Source: Bathymodiolus brooksi (Eukaryota; Mollusca; Bivalvia; Mytilida; Modiolidae). Taken from it: a DNA stretch of 64,000 nt. Location: positions 93,587,353-93,651,352 of the forward strand of contig OY804580.1 in the NCBI GenBank assembly GCA_963680875.1, given 5' to 3'. Shown here piece by piece: positions 1-11,719 of the stretch (within the stretch, counting starts at the first letter, position 1; the number at the start of each line of letters is the position of its first letter). The notes under the pieces are model-generated. The model made no database searches. It saw nothing but the letters and a program-made list of their open reading frames with translations, and was not told where the DNA came from. The position numbers and the translations under genes were made by a program.

Positions 1-2030
1 TTATTATTATCCTTATTATTATTTATTATTATTATTATTTATTTATTTCAAATAATTATATATTGGTAGCGAAAATTTTGCAAAATTTCTCACAACTTTC
101 GTAAATTGTAATTAATGGAAATTAACTATCAAGTTAATAATAATAATAATGATAATAATAATAATGATAATAATAATAATAAAAAAATAATAATACAATA
201 CAAAGCAAATAAAGAATGCAGAATAATAGAAAAATAAATAATTAAAAGACCAACATACCCCCCCCCCCCCCCAACAAAATAAAAAACAAAAACAAAAACA
301 AAACAATTTACAAAAAAAACCAAAACAAAACAAAACAAAACACAAGTAAAAGCAATAAATTAAAGAATTACGTAGTTACAATTGAATTGATATTAGCTGG
401 TGATGAAAATTTGACTCCTAACCAAAACATTGAAATCTTCTCTGTTGTTTATTCTTTTATTAGAAGCACCCAGCGCTTTAACTAATATACTAGCTTACTC
501 ACTCCAGTCCATGTTGTTTTTTGTTGTTTTTGTTTGTTTGAAACCTTTCTTCTTCTTCCTATCCTTCTTTCTATCCCTATGTTTTGAATATTTTATTTCA
601 CCTTATTTTTCTTTATATTTACTTTATTATTAACGTCTAAATATATCATGTTGTAAAATTTATTTGTATAATTATCGCCATTATGTACAATTATTTTTTG
701 TTTATATCTTTGTAAAAGGGAAAGGACTTCACTAATGTTGTCATAACTTGTGTCCAATCCCATTTGCAACTTTTATGCAAATAAAATATGTTTAAACTAA
801 AAAGCAAAAACGGGAAAAAAAACAAGAACAAAATGAAAATCAAAATAATCTAAACAAAACAAAAAGAGGCCTATATATACCATAAGATGATGATTTCAAT
901 AACAAAGAAACAATCAAAACCGAAAAATGCTATTGTTTTCGAAATTAAAAGACTTGGAATAACATGGAAAATAAAAACCAATACATATAAATAAAGATAA
1001 TATATATTCTTGGGGAAGTATTACATATTTTTACATATTTATATATGCACATAAAATATCTAGAAGATTTACACAAAACATCCAGTTTTTTCTTCTGTAT
1101 TATCTCCATATGTTAAGAATGTGCAAAGTTTAAAAGGTGAAAAAAAAGAAAAAAAAAGAAAAAAAGAAAATTTGCTAGCACAAACAAAATCCAAGAAATA
1201 AAAACAAACATACCACAACGAAATGTTCATTTCTTTTACAATGTTATGCCATAGATACTAGACCGGTGATGAAGACATTCCACAAGAAGATGATGCCACA
1301 TCATACACACCATCATAATGTTGACATTAACACCATAAGACTTTAAAGACCACGGATTATTTATTCAGGTGTATACAATCAGCTAATTGCCATTTACCAG
1401 GTATAGATAAACGTGTAAAGATGTAAGGACGATGAACCTGCACTGGCGAGAGAATGAAAACCCGATACAATTTTACTGACCTAGTCGATGGAGATTTGTG
1501 ATAAATTATTCAATGGACGAGCTTGTACAATGTGTCAGTGACAGAATATATTATATTCAACGAGATCGACGAGGTTTTTATATATTATTATATATATAAA
1601 CACAGGTGAAAATTCAGGTGGACTGGTTTTCCGATTATGACCAGAAAATATGTATAAATACAAGGGGTATACGTACCGGTATTTCCACTTCCCGGGGATG
1701 GAACTTTATTCCTGGATCTTTGCCTGGCTTGTAGACTTTAGTATGAAATGAAAAAGCGTGCAATATTTTGCTTTTAAAATGTAGTAATGATTGGTGCTTT
1801 TTATTTATTATTCGATATTTTTTTTTTTCAATTTGAAATGTAATACTCTCATTTTAAACAGATTAACGTAAGATATATAGATGAAAAGTGTCAAAGTTTG
1901 TAATTCCATTGTATAAGACCACTTGAAATACCACTCATGTGGGTCCGTACATTGTAATGAACTATTCACATTTCTTTTTTAAAGGGTGTGAAGAACCTAA
2001 TCTGTTTTATTTATTTATTTTTTTAATTGT
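1..2030. other. AT-rich intergenic DNA with microsatellites
   Basis: No gene is supported here. The stretch holds TTA/TTTA repeats at 1-50, AAT/GATAAT repeats at about 136-195, a poly-C run at about 258-273, A-rich CAAAA-type repeats at 285-345 and A/G-rich runs at 1138-1170. Short open frames on either strand in 112-633 are low-complexity translations of these runs. The rest is unique-looking AT-rich sequence without recognisable protein or element ends. Confidence 0.7.
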
Positions 2031-2290
2031 ATTTCAAATGAAAATATTAAACAATTTAAAACTGAAAATTTAACATTCTATATGCCTTGTACTTTGTGGT
2101 TTGGCAGAATGTAACCTGATTTTGATACCAACGGAATTTCCTTTACGAAATAAAAAAAATATATTTATTTCAAATGAAAATATTAAGCAATTTAAACTGA
2201 AAATTTTACATTCTATATGCTTTATACTTTGTGGTTTGGCAGAATGTAACCTGATTTTATACACTGAAATTTCATTGACGAAATCAAAAA
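2031..2290. repeat. Tandem duplication, about 135-bp unit, two copies
   Basis: A segment starting ATTTCAAATGAAAATATTAA at 2031 recurs at 2167, and TTGGCAGAATGTAACCTG at 2101 recurs at 2236, an offset of about 135 bp. The copies differ by substitutions and small indels, so this is an old local duplication. Short ORFs on both strands (2070-2354 and 2101-2343) span both copies and repeat the same peptide, so they look like repeat artefacts. Confidence 0.8.
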
Positions 2291-2728
2291 TATATTTAAT
2301 TTTTACTTTTTGTGTTATTTTGTTTACATGGAAATTTTGTTGATATTCGATCATTATAAATGAAAATGAAATAAATTGAAATACAAAAATACTACCGGTC
2401 GCACATTAGGGGTAACAATACATTAATCTTAAATTACCCATCATGTATAAGCAAATATTGTATTACCACCCAGCATATTCAGCATCCATTTTTCCGTTGT
2501 TATTTTTTAATCAGAAATCATGTGTTGGTCAGTGTTTACATATTCATTATTTACAACATTTGTTTTGTATTTTTGCATTAAAGTTCAATAGCATTTTCAT
2601 AATTTTAAAATCCATATTTACATCGAATCAAAGGTCTTGATTAAGCCGGTGACACCTCATTTTTATATGTAACAGATAACTATATTTTAAGAGTTTAAAA
2701 ATGCTGATGAAAAAAAAAACTTGTGTTG

Positions 2729-2900
2729 ATTGATTTATTGATTGGTGTTTAACACCAACTTTAGCAATATTTCAGCTATATCGTGTTGTAACTTGTGTTG
2801 AAAACCCCACTATACGAATTATGAGTCAAATTGTATACTTGTCATTGATTGATTGTTGTTTAACGTCAAATATTTCGGTTATGTTCAATACCGACAAACA
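2729..2900 (-). repeat. SINE 3'-domain fragments
   Basis: The segment 2729-2795 contains GGTGTTTAACACCAACTTT followed by AGCAATATTTCAGCTATATC, which is the reverse complement of the conserved 3' domain of the SINEs elsewhere in the window. A second short piece at about 2842-2900 starts with GATTGATTGTTGTTTAACG. Neither keeps a tRNA-like head. Confidence 0.65.
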
Positions 2901-3720
2901 ATTTACAAAAAAAAAATCTTGTATGTGAAAATGTTACACTGGGATAGACCTTTGATTACCACAGAAAGAAGTATATTTAAATGTCTAAAATAAAATGCAT
3001 TTGATTCGATAATATATACTAATGTGAATACCCCCACCCCTGGGCTCACTCAAAAGAACAGTAAACCCCCTCCTCGTTTGCAAGGTACCACCCTCCCCCC
3101 AGGAACGTCCCTGGTTGTTCATGACATATTAATTCACATTAACCACCCGTTGAGTGAGACGTATACGTGTTCCCGTGTAGGTAGAATATCATATTATAAA
3201 AATATCCCTTTAGCAGCTCATATAATGAGCAAATACTTCGGTAGGAGTGGTTGCCCTTGCCCCCCCCCCCCCCCCCCCCCCCCCCGTTGTAGAGTAGAGT
3301 GAAAATATACCTTCGCTAACCATTAGGGAATAATCATATATAAATGGGGGGGGGGAGGGGGGGGGGGTTCGGTGGCATGCTTTTTTTTTTTTTTTTTTCT
3401 TATTACCAATTTTGATGTTTTATTTTATTTGTTTATAAAATTGTTTTTGGTTGTTTCTGAAATTCGGCTCAATTAACGGTATTTATCAATAAATCAAGCA
3501 TAATTAATATAATGTTGTTGTTTTTCAGTATTAAGTGAGAGAGAGAGAGAGAGCTATTTATAGATTGGAAATTATTCACTATTGTTCATTTTTTTTTAAA
3601 TTACATGTACATTATTATCTGTGATGACGTTTTATTTTTCACATTTGGTGCAATCACTCAAGTGCCATTATTAATATTTTACGAATAAATATTTACTTTA
3701 TATTTTGTTTATTTATAGAT
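2900..3720. other. Homopolymer and dinucleotide tracts
   Basis: No gene is supported. The stretch contains a run of about 25 C at 3260-3285, a G-rich run at 3345-3368, a T run at 3381-3399 and a (GA)n tract at 3537-3553. The proline-rich ORF at 3024-3302 is driven by the C runs. Confidence 0.7.
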
Positions 3721-3729
3721 TTTATAGTA

Positions 3730-3988
3730 GGGGACGTCGTGGTTGTAATCGCATGGTAGTTGGATTTACAACTACCTATACATATATCAGTACATATCAC
3801 CACTAATGTTGTGAGTTCGAATCCCACTCAGGCGAAGTGTACTCGGTACAACATCATGCGATGAAGTTTGTCAGTGACTATCGATAGCTTGGTGGTTTTC
3901 TTCGGGTATTCTGGTTTCCTCCACCAATAAAACTGACCGCCACGATCTAACTGAAATGTTGTTGAAAGTGGCGTTAAACACCATAACC
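3730..3988 (+). repeat. tRNA-derived SINE (type A), near full length
   Basis: This SINE starts at GGGGACGTCGTGG. It has a tRNA-like head with the box-B motif GAGTTCGAATCCC, a body with GGTGGTTTTCTTCGGG and CCAATAAAACTGACCGCCA, and the conserved tail GTTGAAAGTGGCGTTAAAC. It is one of about twenty related copies in the window. It carries no ORF and would depend on a LINE for mobility. Confidence 0.9.
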
Positions 3989-4227
3989 GTATCCATATTT
4001 TATAGTATGTTAGTCCTCTGCAATATGATCGTTATAATTACTTGAAAACGAAACCAAATCAATGTTCTAACACAAAGAAAATACACTGTAAATACACATT
4101 AAACGATAAAACAGGAGAAAAACATAACATTTATATTCTGATCTTCGAACAAAAAAACAAGATCTGTCGACGAAAATCTAGAGCTATTCATATATTAGAT
4201 ATACAGATGATGCAGGGCTTTCCTCTA

Positions 4228-4305
4228 CTAATATAACTTTGTCTCGCCGTGATATAGCTGGAAAATTGTTCAGTTGGTGCTAAACAACAATCACTCACTC
4301 GCTCA
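4228..4305 (+). repeat. SINE type C tail fragment
   Basis: The segment reads CGTGATATAGCTGGAAAATT, then TGCTAAACAACAATCACTCA. It matches the reverse complement of the tail of the type C SINE at 19.55-19.9 kb. The head is missing. Confidence 0.6.
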
Positions 4306-4356
4306 TATTTGTCTGTGATTCGCGACATCATAACATTTATTTCAAAGGTCGAAAAT

Positions 4357-4600
4357 TGGGCCGTCGTGGTCGTGATCGGATGGTAGTTGGATTTACAACT
4401 ACCTATGCAATCAGTGCCTATCACCACTGATGATGTTGAGGTGTACAACGTTATGCATTAAAGTTTGTCAGGGACTTGCGACAGGTCGGTGGTTTTCTCC
4501 GGGTCCTCCGGTTTCCTCCACCAATAAAACTGACTGCCACGATATAACTGAAATATTGTTGAAAGTGGCGTTAAACACCATAAAACAAACAAACAAAAGA
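4357..4600 (+). repeat. tRNA-derived SINE (type A)
   Basis: Starts at GGGCCGTCGTGGTCGTGATC and ends at GTGGCGTTAAACACC plus an (AAAC)n tail. The box-B region is altered: GATGTTGAGGTGTAC stands where other copies have GAGTTCGAACCCC, so the internal promoter is probably dead. Confidence 0.9.
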
Positions 4601-5132
4601 AAATTAGTATCTATTTTGACAGTTCATCCCTAGGAACACGAATATGAGAAGTTACCCTCGAAGTACATAATACTTTCGGAATTTCGTTACCTCTCATATT
4701 AACTGAATCATTGAACACAAAGCACAACATTTGACGTTGAAAATCAAATCCAAATCCTGGCTTGGGACAGGCACGACAAGGTGGCAGGTCAAACCGGTCA
4801 ATGTGATTCCTAGTCTCCCCCTCTTGATAAGTGAATCTCTAACGACAAGACATAAATAAACAAACGATAAAAAACCAGCACAGATTCTCTTCCACTTAAG
4901 CAGACCACAGACTATCACAAAAATGAATGACAACATGAACATGGACAGTACAATAGCAGAGTCAATGAATGTTCTTAGTTAACTGACTACTAGCTTGGAA
5001 GGTAGAATTACTCTTTAGACAAAAAAATGTTTTGGACAATTTATGAACGCCTTTGAAACTTTCTTTTATAACTGATTAACTGTCAATGAATAAATCAATA
5101 GCAACTACGAGTTGATATTACATTCTATATAT

Positions 5133-5356
5133 GGGGCCGTCGTGGCCGTGATCGTATGGTAGTTGGATTTACAACTACCTATGCAAACGGTGCTTATCGC
5201 CACTGATATATGTGATAAAGTTTGTCAGTGACTTGCGGCGGGTCGGTGGTTTTCTCCGGGTCATCCGGTTTCCTCTACCAATAAAACTGACCGCCACGAT
5301 GTAACTGAAATATTGTTGAAAGTGGCGTTAAACACCATAAAACCAACCAACCTACC
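5133..5356 (+). repeat. tRNA-derived SINE (type A), box B deleted
   Basis: The head GGGGCCGTCGTGGCCGTGAT and the tail GTTGAAAGTGGCGTTAAACA are present, followed by an (AACC)n-type tail. The segment between the anticodon-like region and TGATAAAGTTTGTCAG is deleted, which removes box B. Confidence 0.9.
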
Positions 5357-5412
5357 TAAATTCTAAATAATGAACACGTTGTTGCATAATTGAAAAAATG
5401 TCACATTAAATC

Positions 5413-6250
5413 ATTGTCATTTCTTAACAGCCGATGTTGATAAAGTATTATTGACAACTATCTTCTTTCTCTTCTCCGCATAATTAAACAGGCCTTCTTT
5501 TTTCAAGGTCCATTTGTGTTTTGAAAATTACGGTTAAAAGCTCATTAGAGCTTATGTTTATTGTTATATATATGCCCGACTTAAAATAAAACTTTTGTAT
5601 TGTATTGTTTGTACGCCTGTGTGATGTTTTTTTCTTCTTCTTCAAATTTCTTAACAGCCAATATCGATAAACAATTAATAATAATAATAATAATAATATA
5701 ATCTTTATTGCAAATAAAACCTTTGCGGGTAAAGCAATACAATACAATACAACATTACAAAACATATATACATGAACAACATAAAGAAATGTCATATATT
5801 CATAGTTAAAGTTATACATTGACCAATGTGAACCTCATTTTCGCAATTCTAACGATTGCTTTATATAGTCAACAACACTGGGCAAATATTCTTGATCAGG
5901 AATTAATATAATTTTTACTTGGGGAAAAAAAGTCCAGTTGGTCGAAATTAGCATGATACTTTTTAATATTATTTATTAAAACATTTCTAAGATACATGAT
6001 AAACAATTATAGACGACGATCTTCTTTCTCTTTCCACATAATTAAGGTGGACTGGTTTTTGCAAAGTTCATTTGTGTTTTGAAAATTACACCTTTTATGG
6101 TGTTTTTTTCTTCTTCAAATTTCGTAACAGTAATTATCGATAAGGAATTATTGACAATGATCTTTTTTTCTCTTACCGCATAATTTAACTGGCCTGGATT
6201 TTGCAAGGTTCATTTGTGTTTTGAAAATTACACCTTTAATGATGTTTTTT
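5413..6250. repeat. Diverged ~120-bp tandem repeat array, interrupted by a LINE
   Basis: Units contain ATCTTCTTTCTCTT, then CATAATTAA, then CATTTGTGTTTTGAAAATTA, then a TTTTTTTCTTCTTCAAATTTC block. They are visible at about 5413-5540, 5620-5677 continuing at 6010-6110, and 6120-6250. One unit is split by the LINE at 5678-5997, so the array is older than the LINE. Confidence 0.7.
5678..5997 (-). mobile_element. 5'-truncated LINE insertion with 12-bp TSD
   Basis: The 12-mer GATAAACAATTA occurs at both edges (5666-5677 and 5998-6009), a perfect target-site duplication within a repeat unit. Read on the minus strand the insertion ends in (ATT)n after the signal AATAAAG, as a LINE 3' end does. Its coding remnant reads CCTGAT then encodes DQEYLPSVVDYIKQ and stops at 5835-5837. 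This resembles the extreme C-terminus of CR1/Jockey-like reverse transcriptases. A frameshift separates it from the upstream residues YLRNVLINNIKKYHANFDQL. The element is dead on arrival. The clade is inferred from memory of the family's C-terminal style, not from a search. Confidence 0.75.
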
Positions 6251-6474
6251 TTTCTTCAAATTTCCCCAAACATTTATTTTTAGTTTGCTGGTAAATATCA
6301 CAGTAAATCTATACTCTTTAATTAATGTTTGATATGATACCTTTGTTGTTATTTCAACCAATCAGAACAAAGATAGATCTCGTGATAAACACCTTCCGTA
6401 CGACATCATGGCATCTCTCTTTTATGGAAATGCTAGTGTTAATAGAAGGTTTCTAGAACAGTCACAGATAAAGG

Positions 6475-6603
6475 TTATTCCAGAAACGTGTCGTGTGCAC
6501 TAAATTTGATATCTACATTTTTATTACACATTCTATTCATGATGGTGTGCTGGAATGTAAACGTAGATATCTAATTTAGTGCACACGGTGCATTTCTGGA
6601 ATA
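6475..6603. mobile_element. Small foldback element
   Basis: Arms TTATTCCAGAAACGTG/TCGTGTGCAC and their reverse complement GTGCACACGGTG/CATTTCTGGAATAA enclose a loop of about 45 bp, so the whole unit folds into a hairpin. A related left arm, TTCCATAAACGCGTCGTGCG, is seen at about 26.38 kb. Confidence 0.75.
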
Positions 6604-6650
6604 AGAAGAGTTTGAAGATACCAAAGGGGTAATCAGAATCCGTAAATAAC
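6602..6650. repeat. Fragment of dispersed repeat beginning GAAGAGTTTGAAGATACC
   Basis: The motif GAAGAGTTTGAAGATACC followed by AAAGGGGTAATCAG and ATCCGT recurs at about 9.93 kb, and in diverged form at about 36.17 kb. I recognise similar modules from bivalve genomes, particularly mytilids, but cannot name the family. Confidence 0.6.
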
Positions 6651-7065
6651 TTTCACCTGAAGGTACGCTCAGAATCAAAAGATTACAAAGCAAAATAATT
6701 TAAAAAACCTGATTAAAGATATCTAGAATTACCAAGTATGGTCGGGTTTGTCTGCTGATAACAGATCTTTTAACCGACAGACAATTCAGACAAATGGAAA
6801 ATCACGGAGAGTGAGGAATTCCAAATACCCTTGACAAGAGTGCAAAATTATTTAAAAAAAATGAAAATATAGAAAATCAAATTTGATACATAGATTCCTT
6901 ACCAACAACTAAAACAGGATTTTATCCTGCAGTTGTGTGATTTTGACTACTAATAAATTGGGTCAAATAAACTTAACTGTTATTAGTTCATGGACCTAAT
7001 ATCTGGTACCTGATTCATGTAGAGTGACAGAAAGAAACGGTAACAGTATAAAGAAATTGACGTAT

Positions 7066-7220
7066 TGACGTCACAGATGACACCGTTGAAAACGATTATA
7101 ACGACGCTTGCTTGCTTAAGCCATTTTCAGCCAATTTGGCAGTTGTTTTGGACTTTTTGATATTGCGGGATAAACACAGTATATAAATATGAGACAGCAC
7201 TTGCACGACCGCATCATTTC
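7066..7220 (+). promoter_or_regulatory. Candidate RNA Pol II promoter: CRE palindrome plus TATA box
   Basis: A full cAMP-response-element palindrome TGACGTCA lies at 7066-7073. About 107 bp downstream is the TATA-like TATATAAAT (7180-7188), followed about 35 bp later by TCATTTC, which fits the initiator pattern YYANWYY. The spacing and strand agree with a Pol II core promoter reading rightwards. In DNA this AT-rich a TATA match alone means little; the CRE, TATA and Inr order makes it notable. Confidence 0.35.
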
Positions 7221-7365
7221 ACTAAGTGGATGTTTGGGTTCATAATACTATTTTAACCCAACATTTGTTTTATTGAAGTTCCTGTACCAAGCTAAGAAAG
7301 TGAGAGGTCATATGTTTGTGTGATAGAGGTATCGATTTTGCCTCTTTCTACGATTTTTCTAGTAG

Positions 7366-7574
7366 ATTTTGGAACTATTCAGACGTGACGTAGATGAGTT
7401 CATTTTGTTTGATAAATGTTACACTCTTTGCAGGTCAAACATAACCCCTAATGAACAATTGTTAAGATTGGTCGTTGACGGTCCGTTGCAAGGCAACATG
7501 TTCCGATCGAACCTATCCAACATGTACATCAGAATAGAGGATTTGGCTTCTCAGTTTCCACAGTTTTCTTGAAT
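7366..7574 (+). CDS. Possible short terminal exon, unknown product
   Basis: An open frame follows the possible splice acceptor TTTTTCTAGTAG and encodes about 68 residues, with stretches such as DVDEFILFDKCYTLCRSN and LRLVVDGPLQGN. It ends in TGA that overlaps AATAAA (TTGAATAAAGG), a possible polyadenylation signal. There is no good ATG near its start, so if real it must be a spliced or degraded exon. It lies 150 bp downstream of the CRE/TATA cluster on the same strand. I recognise no domain, and chance is a real possibility at this length. Confidence 0.25.
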
Positions 7575-7579
7575 AAAGG

Positions 7580-7990
7580 GGAAATACGTGTACAAAAAAT
7601 GTATATAGATCCGTATTTTCCTGTGCCACTCTATGAACCGCCTTTAGACACATCGCAGTGCCACCTTCTTGCCTTCACGATTTGCTCTTCTCTGTCATGA
7701 AAAATAACTGAAGGGCTGCTAACGTGACGTTTAACAAGTAACAATTAATCAATCAATCATGATTTGTGAATACAGAAGATGGAATTTAAAATATTTATTG
7801 TTCAGTATTAAAATCCATTTTGAAAAATGCAAACTGAGAAAATCAGCTTAAAACTTGCAACAACGCAAATTTTATATATAGTCATCATGCAATGTCATGA
7901 ATTGGTGTATTGAGCATCTTACCAGCAAATATTAAAAACATGTGCAACTATTTAAACTATTTTCAATGAAGTAACTACCTCTTCAGTAAA
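7580..7990. other. Non-coding, with a SINE-tail-like remnant
   Basis: No gene is supported. At about 7725-7760 there is ACGTGACGTTTAACAAG followed by CAATTAATCAATCAATC, a degraded SINE tail with a simple-repeat end. Confidence 0.5.
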
Positions 7991-8390
7991 GGTTAAAGAC
8001 ACACACAGGGGTAATCAGAAACCGTAAAACTAAGTAAGACAAAAGACAAACAATGATATACAAAACTCTACAGAGAAAATCCTAAGATAGAGCAACACGA
8101 ATCCCAATAAAAATGGGGGTAGGGGGAAGGGGAGGGGGGGAGTGTGATGTCAGTTGCTCAGAAAGGGTTACTAGTTTCTGTTCTACTAGCGACACCGGTC
8201 GTTACTCTTGAACGACACGAACATCATATGATATATAAATCGTGTTGGACACACTAGTATCAGTAAATAAATACAAATGAACACCCGACCAAATAAATGC
8301 GAGTAAAGATGAACCGAACACTGTTTTTACACGATAATCTTAGAGTATACATAACACACGGAACTAAAAGCGTGAAGAAATATAATTTGT
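7990..8390. repeat. Dispersed repeat fragment (GAACACGAA module family)
   Basis: Contains GGGGTAATCAGAAACCGTAA, then AGAGCAACACGAATCCCA, a G-rich stretch at 8105-8141, then ACGACACGAACATCATATGA and GTGTTGGACAC. The same modules in the opposite orientation occur at 17.93-18.38 kb and again at 18.9-19.1 kb. No protein is encoded. Confidence 0.55.
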
Positions 8391-8393
8391 CAA

Positions 8394-8512
8394 CATAGTG
8401 TTTAACGCAATAATTCAGCTATGTCAGTTTTATTGGTGGAGGACCCGGAGAAAATCACCGACCAACTTTATCACATAATGTTGTATCGAGTATAAGCCAT
8501 GACGGCCCCAAT
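8394..8512 (-). repeat. SINE type A fragment
   Basis: The reverse-strand SINE body is present (TCAGTTTTATTGGTGGAGG, then CAACTTTATCACATAATG), ending at GACGGCCCC. The head is deleted internally. Confidence 0.8.
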
Positions 8513-8514
8513 TT

Positions 8515-9930
8515 GCCAACATGAACAAGTCCACCTCCATATGTATGCAAAAAATAAAAAAAAATAAAAAAAATGACTGGGTCTCACCTAGACAATGATT
8601 TTTATCTCTTATCAAAATTTATCCAAACAATTTAAGATAATAAATAATACTTACATTATTTGTAACGTTCTAAAGCTATTTTGACAGCTAATATATTTTC
8701 TCAATGTCTGGTTAAGTGGGATTGTATAGAATTAACACTGATTGTTAAATTACAAGCTTTAAGTCATTCATATTAAACTATACACTGAAATGTAAGTGCA
8801 CCGACCATTATAAAATCAGAACAAACGTATAAAGTCGGTGGACTAAATTAAGAGCAGAAGTGTCAAAAAATGTAATTTGGAAGGAATTAAAAAAACAATC
8901 ACTTAGTCATTACAATTATGGAGTTGACCTTTATCCCGCACTTGTTTTATTTGAGCAGGCGCATTGCATTGACTGGATAAATATTTGCTATGTACTGTCA
9001 CTGACCGAAATATACCGGTAGCTTTTTTTCTGGTACCCCTGTCACATGTTACATGTTGAGCTTTGGGAACGTAATTTTAAATCCAGTTCACTTTCAGTTG
9101 AAAGAAAATGTCAAAAGGGGTAATCAAGGATAATTATATTATTTAATTCAAAATATAAACCTCGGTAGATTAATGTGATTTTTCTGCAGGACAAGCACGA
9201 TATTAATGCAATGTCTTAGAATATAAAGTTAATGAGCATTCAGCACAAAACTAAAGATTCTTAGTTTTAGGGAACGGCTCGGTGAACCTCTCGTTTATCC
9301 CAGTTTTAAAGCCTCATACACGTAAACTTTATATATTAGAACACTGCACTAATATTGTCTATTTATTTTACGGACTTGTACTTCTATTTCTGCCATTACA
9401 GTGTGTATGTAGACAGTAGTCACCATTAATACTTTGTTAGTCTGCCACTTTTTATGCGCATGAGTAAAAGGAAGCAATTTTTAAGAAAAAAAATGATAGT
9501 GTGCTATACATTTATACAAAATGCTCTTAATAAAAAGCAGACAAAAATAAACAATAATAATAATAAAAAAAATAAATAAATAGAATAATAAAATAAAAAA
9601 GGAAAAATAATATATAAAAAAATGAAAGAAAAATAATAAAAATAAAATAAGATAAAAAAATTAATAAAATAAAAAGCAGACTAGAAAACGGCGATTACTG
9701 CAATTGAGCCTAGCAATATTCACGATTGTCATTGATGAGTAGGGTTTCCGGTAGAGCATGATGGTCTTCGGGAGAGAGATTCATTACGAATTTCTCTTCT
9801 ATACAATGCAACCTTCAATCCTTAAGCGTTGGATTCCCGTTATAGTCGGATTACAGATTTTCCTCTGGTTTTCAAGATATTTCCAGTTTGGTTCCTCTAG
9901 TTGTCATGGAGATGACAAATAAGATGTTAT
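8515..9930. other. Unassigned AT-rich DNA
   Basis: I see no gene or element ends. The segment 9545-9680 is an A-rich AATAA/AAATAA simple-sequence block. The remainder is unique-looking. Confidence 0.6.
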
Positions 9931-9933
9931 GTA

Positions 9934-10150
9934 AGAAGAGTTTGAAGATACCAAAGGGGTAATCAGTATCCGTATCGAAGAAGAACAGACAACACAATGG
10001 CCAAAAGAAAAAGTACAAATGGACTAACAACGATCTACAAAACATACATATAAAACTAAAGATCGAGTAACACGAACCCCACTAAAAACCGGGAGTGACT
10101 ATTGGTCACAATAAACGCTAGAGAAAAACAAAGGGGCAATCAAGAATTGC
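9934..10150. repeat. Dispersed repeat with CACGAACCCC module
   Basis: Starts GAAGAGTTTGAAGATACC, then GACAACACAATGGCC, ACAACGATCTACAAAACATA and GATCGAGTAACACGAACCCC. It shares its first part with 6602-6650 and 36161-36246. The repeat is non-coding, and the module order matches the reverse complement of parts of 17.93-18.38 kb. Confidence 0.6.
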
Positions 10151-10449
10151 CTTCCAGAAACAGTCGTACAAATATTCTTTGCACTATATCATGTCTGTTG
10201 TTTGTTATTCTGTTATTAGGGATCTCAACTGCACATGACTATTCCATGGATTCAGCTCCTTTATTTTGCTGTTGATTATGTTCAAGTATTTTTTAGGAGT
10301 TTCATAGTTTTCTATGGTCTTGTTACAGACGGTACCGATGTTTTCACTCCATTTCCGGTCAGAACTGATATTATATTATACAAAAATGTAGATACTTAGC
10401 ATATGTAATTGATTGTAATTAAATTTAAGCATACTTTATTGCCTAAATA

Positions 10450-10556
10450 CACCTCTACATGAGCGGGTTCGAACTCAAAACTTTAGTTGTGATAGGCACT
10501 GATTTCAAAGGTAGTTGTACATCCAACTACCATACGATCACGACCACGACATCCCC
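10450..10556 (-). repeat. SINE type A, head only
   Basis: On the minus strand it carries the tRNA-like head from GTCGTGGTCGTGATCGTATG to box B (CGGGTTCGAACTC is the plus-strand text). The body and conserved tail are absent, so the copy is truncated just after box B. Confidence 0.8.
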
Positions 10557-10559
10557 TCC

Positions 10560-11495
10560 TAATATTTCAACAGATCTTGAATTATCATTGTTTGTAATTA
10601 TTATTAGTGTAAGCATTATGAGACTCACTTCAACTGCAATTTATACCCGAATGTTAAAGTTGTAATATATCAATATTGACAACGAGAAATTAAATTATTT
10701 TCTACTTTAAATTTGTAATTTTAATCCTTCATTTTGGGAAAAAATACATGATTTAAATCATAACTGCAAAAATTAGAAATTGCTTTACGGCACTGTGAAA
10801 ACTCGTACTCGCAAGTTTTTTGACCGAAACCTAGGTCCTTCGGAAGGGTCACGTTCGATCAATGGCACATAAAATCACCCACTACAGAACCGGCGTATTC
10901 ATAGAGTACAATAGTACATCACGTTCTAGTTTGGTTATTTCCAATATATTTCAGTTCGTGCCTACATGTTTGTGGGAGGAGTCTTAATCACTTGAGTTAA
11001 ATTTTTATTGAGGAGATTTAACATAAATCGGATTGTAGTGATATTACATTGCGCATGATTTTTAATCTTAACACAATACCTGTCAATCTTAATCTCATTA
11101 GAAAAGCAGAGTGTGTCGGCCTGAGTGTGTCACTAGACGTGTGAAGAATTTTTACAAATGAATAATTTTTCTACTTGAGAATAATTTACAAATTAATTAT
11201 TCATGAGGATCTAGAACAACGACCGATGACAATTTTTAAAATATGTTGATTGACGTACATTTGACAGTATATAGCCACATTTTAAATTTGTATGAATTTT
11301 CTTATACAAGGCATTTGTCTTGATAGAGCAATATGCATCCGCCATCTTGGAATATGTCACTTTTCTAAATTCTCCTTAGAAATAAGCCAAGAATAAAATA
11401 GAGATACACCGTAAAATCTAATATGACAACATCAAGACTCGATAATTAAAAGAATCAGTAAAACTAGAAACGAAAAGCTGCAATACAATATGACA
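10560..11495. other. Unassigned AT-rich DNA
   Basis: No gene is supported and no element termini were recognised. Short ORFs are consistent with chance. Confidence 0.55.
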
Positions 11496-11499
11496 TTTG

Positions 11500-11718
11500 T
11501 TTAACTTCATTGCAGTTAGCTTTATTGGTGGAGGAAATCGCCGTACCTGGAGAAAACCACCGACCTGCCGCAAGTCACTGACAAACTTTATCATATAATA
11601 TTGTAGCGAGTACATCTCGCCATGAGGGGTTCGAACTCTGATATTTATTGGTGATAGGCACTGATTGCATAAGTAGTTGTAAATCCAACTACCATACGAT
11701 CATCACCACGATGACTAC
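11500..11718 (-). repeat. tRNA-derived SINE (type A)
   Basis: The minus-strand copy has head GATCGTATGGTAGTTGGATT, box-B-like GAGTTCGAACCCC (degenerate) and body CCAATAAAGCTAACTGCAAT. The 3' tail is diverged: TTAACTTCATTG replaces the usual TTTAACGCCACTTTC. Confidence 0.85.
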
Positions 11719-11719
11719 T

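Noticed and set aside
112..345. Cys/Phe-rich and poly-Ile minus-strand ORFs
   Set aside because: Translations of TTA/AAT microsatellites and a poly-C run.
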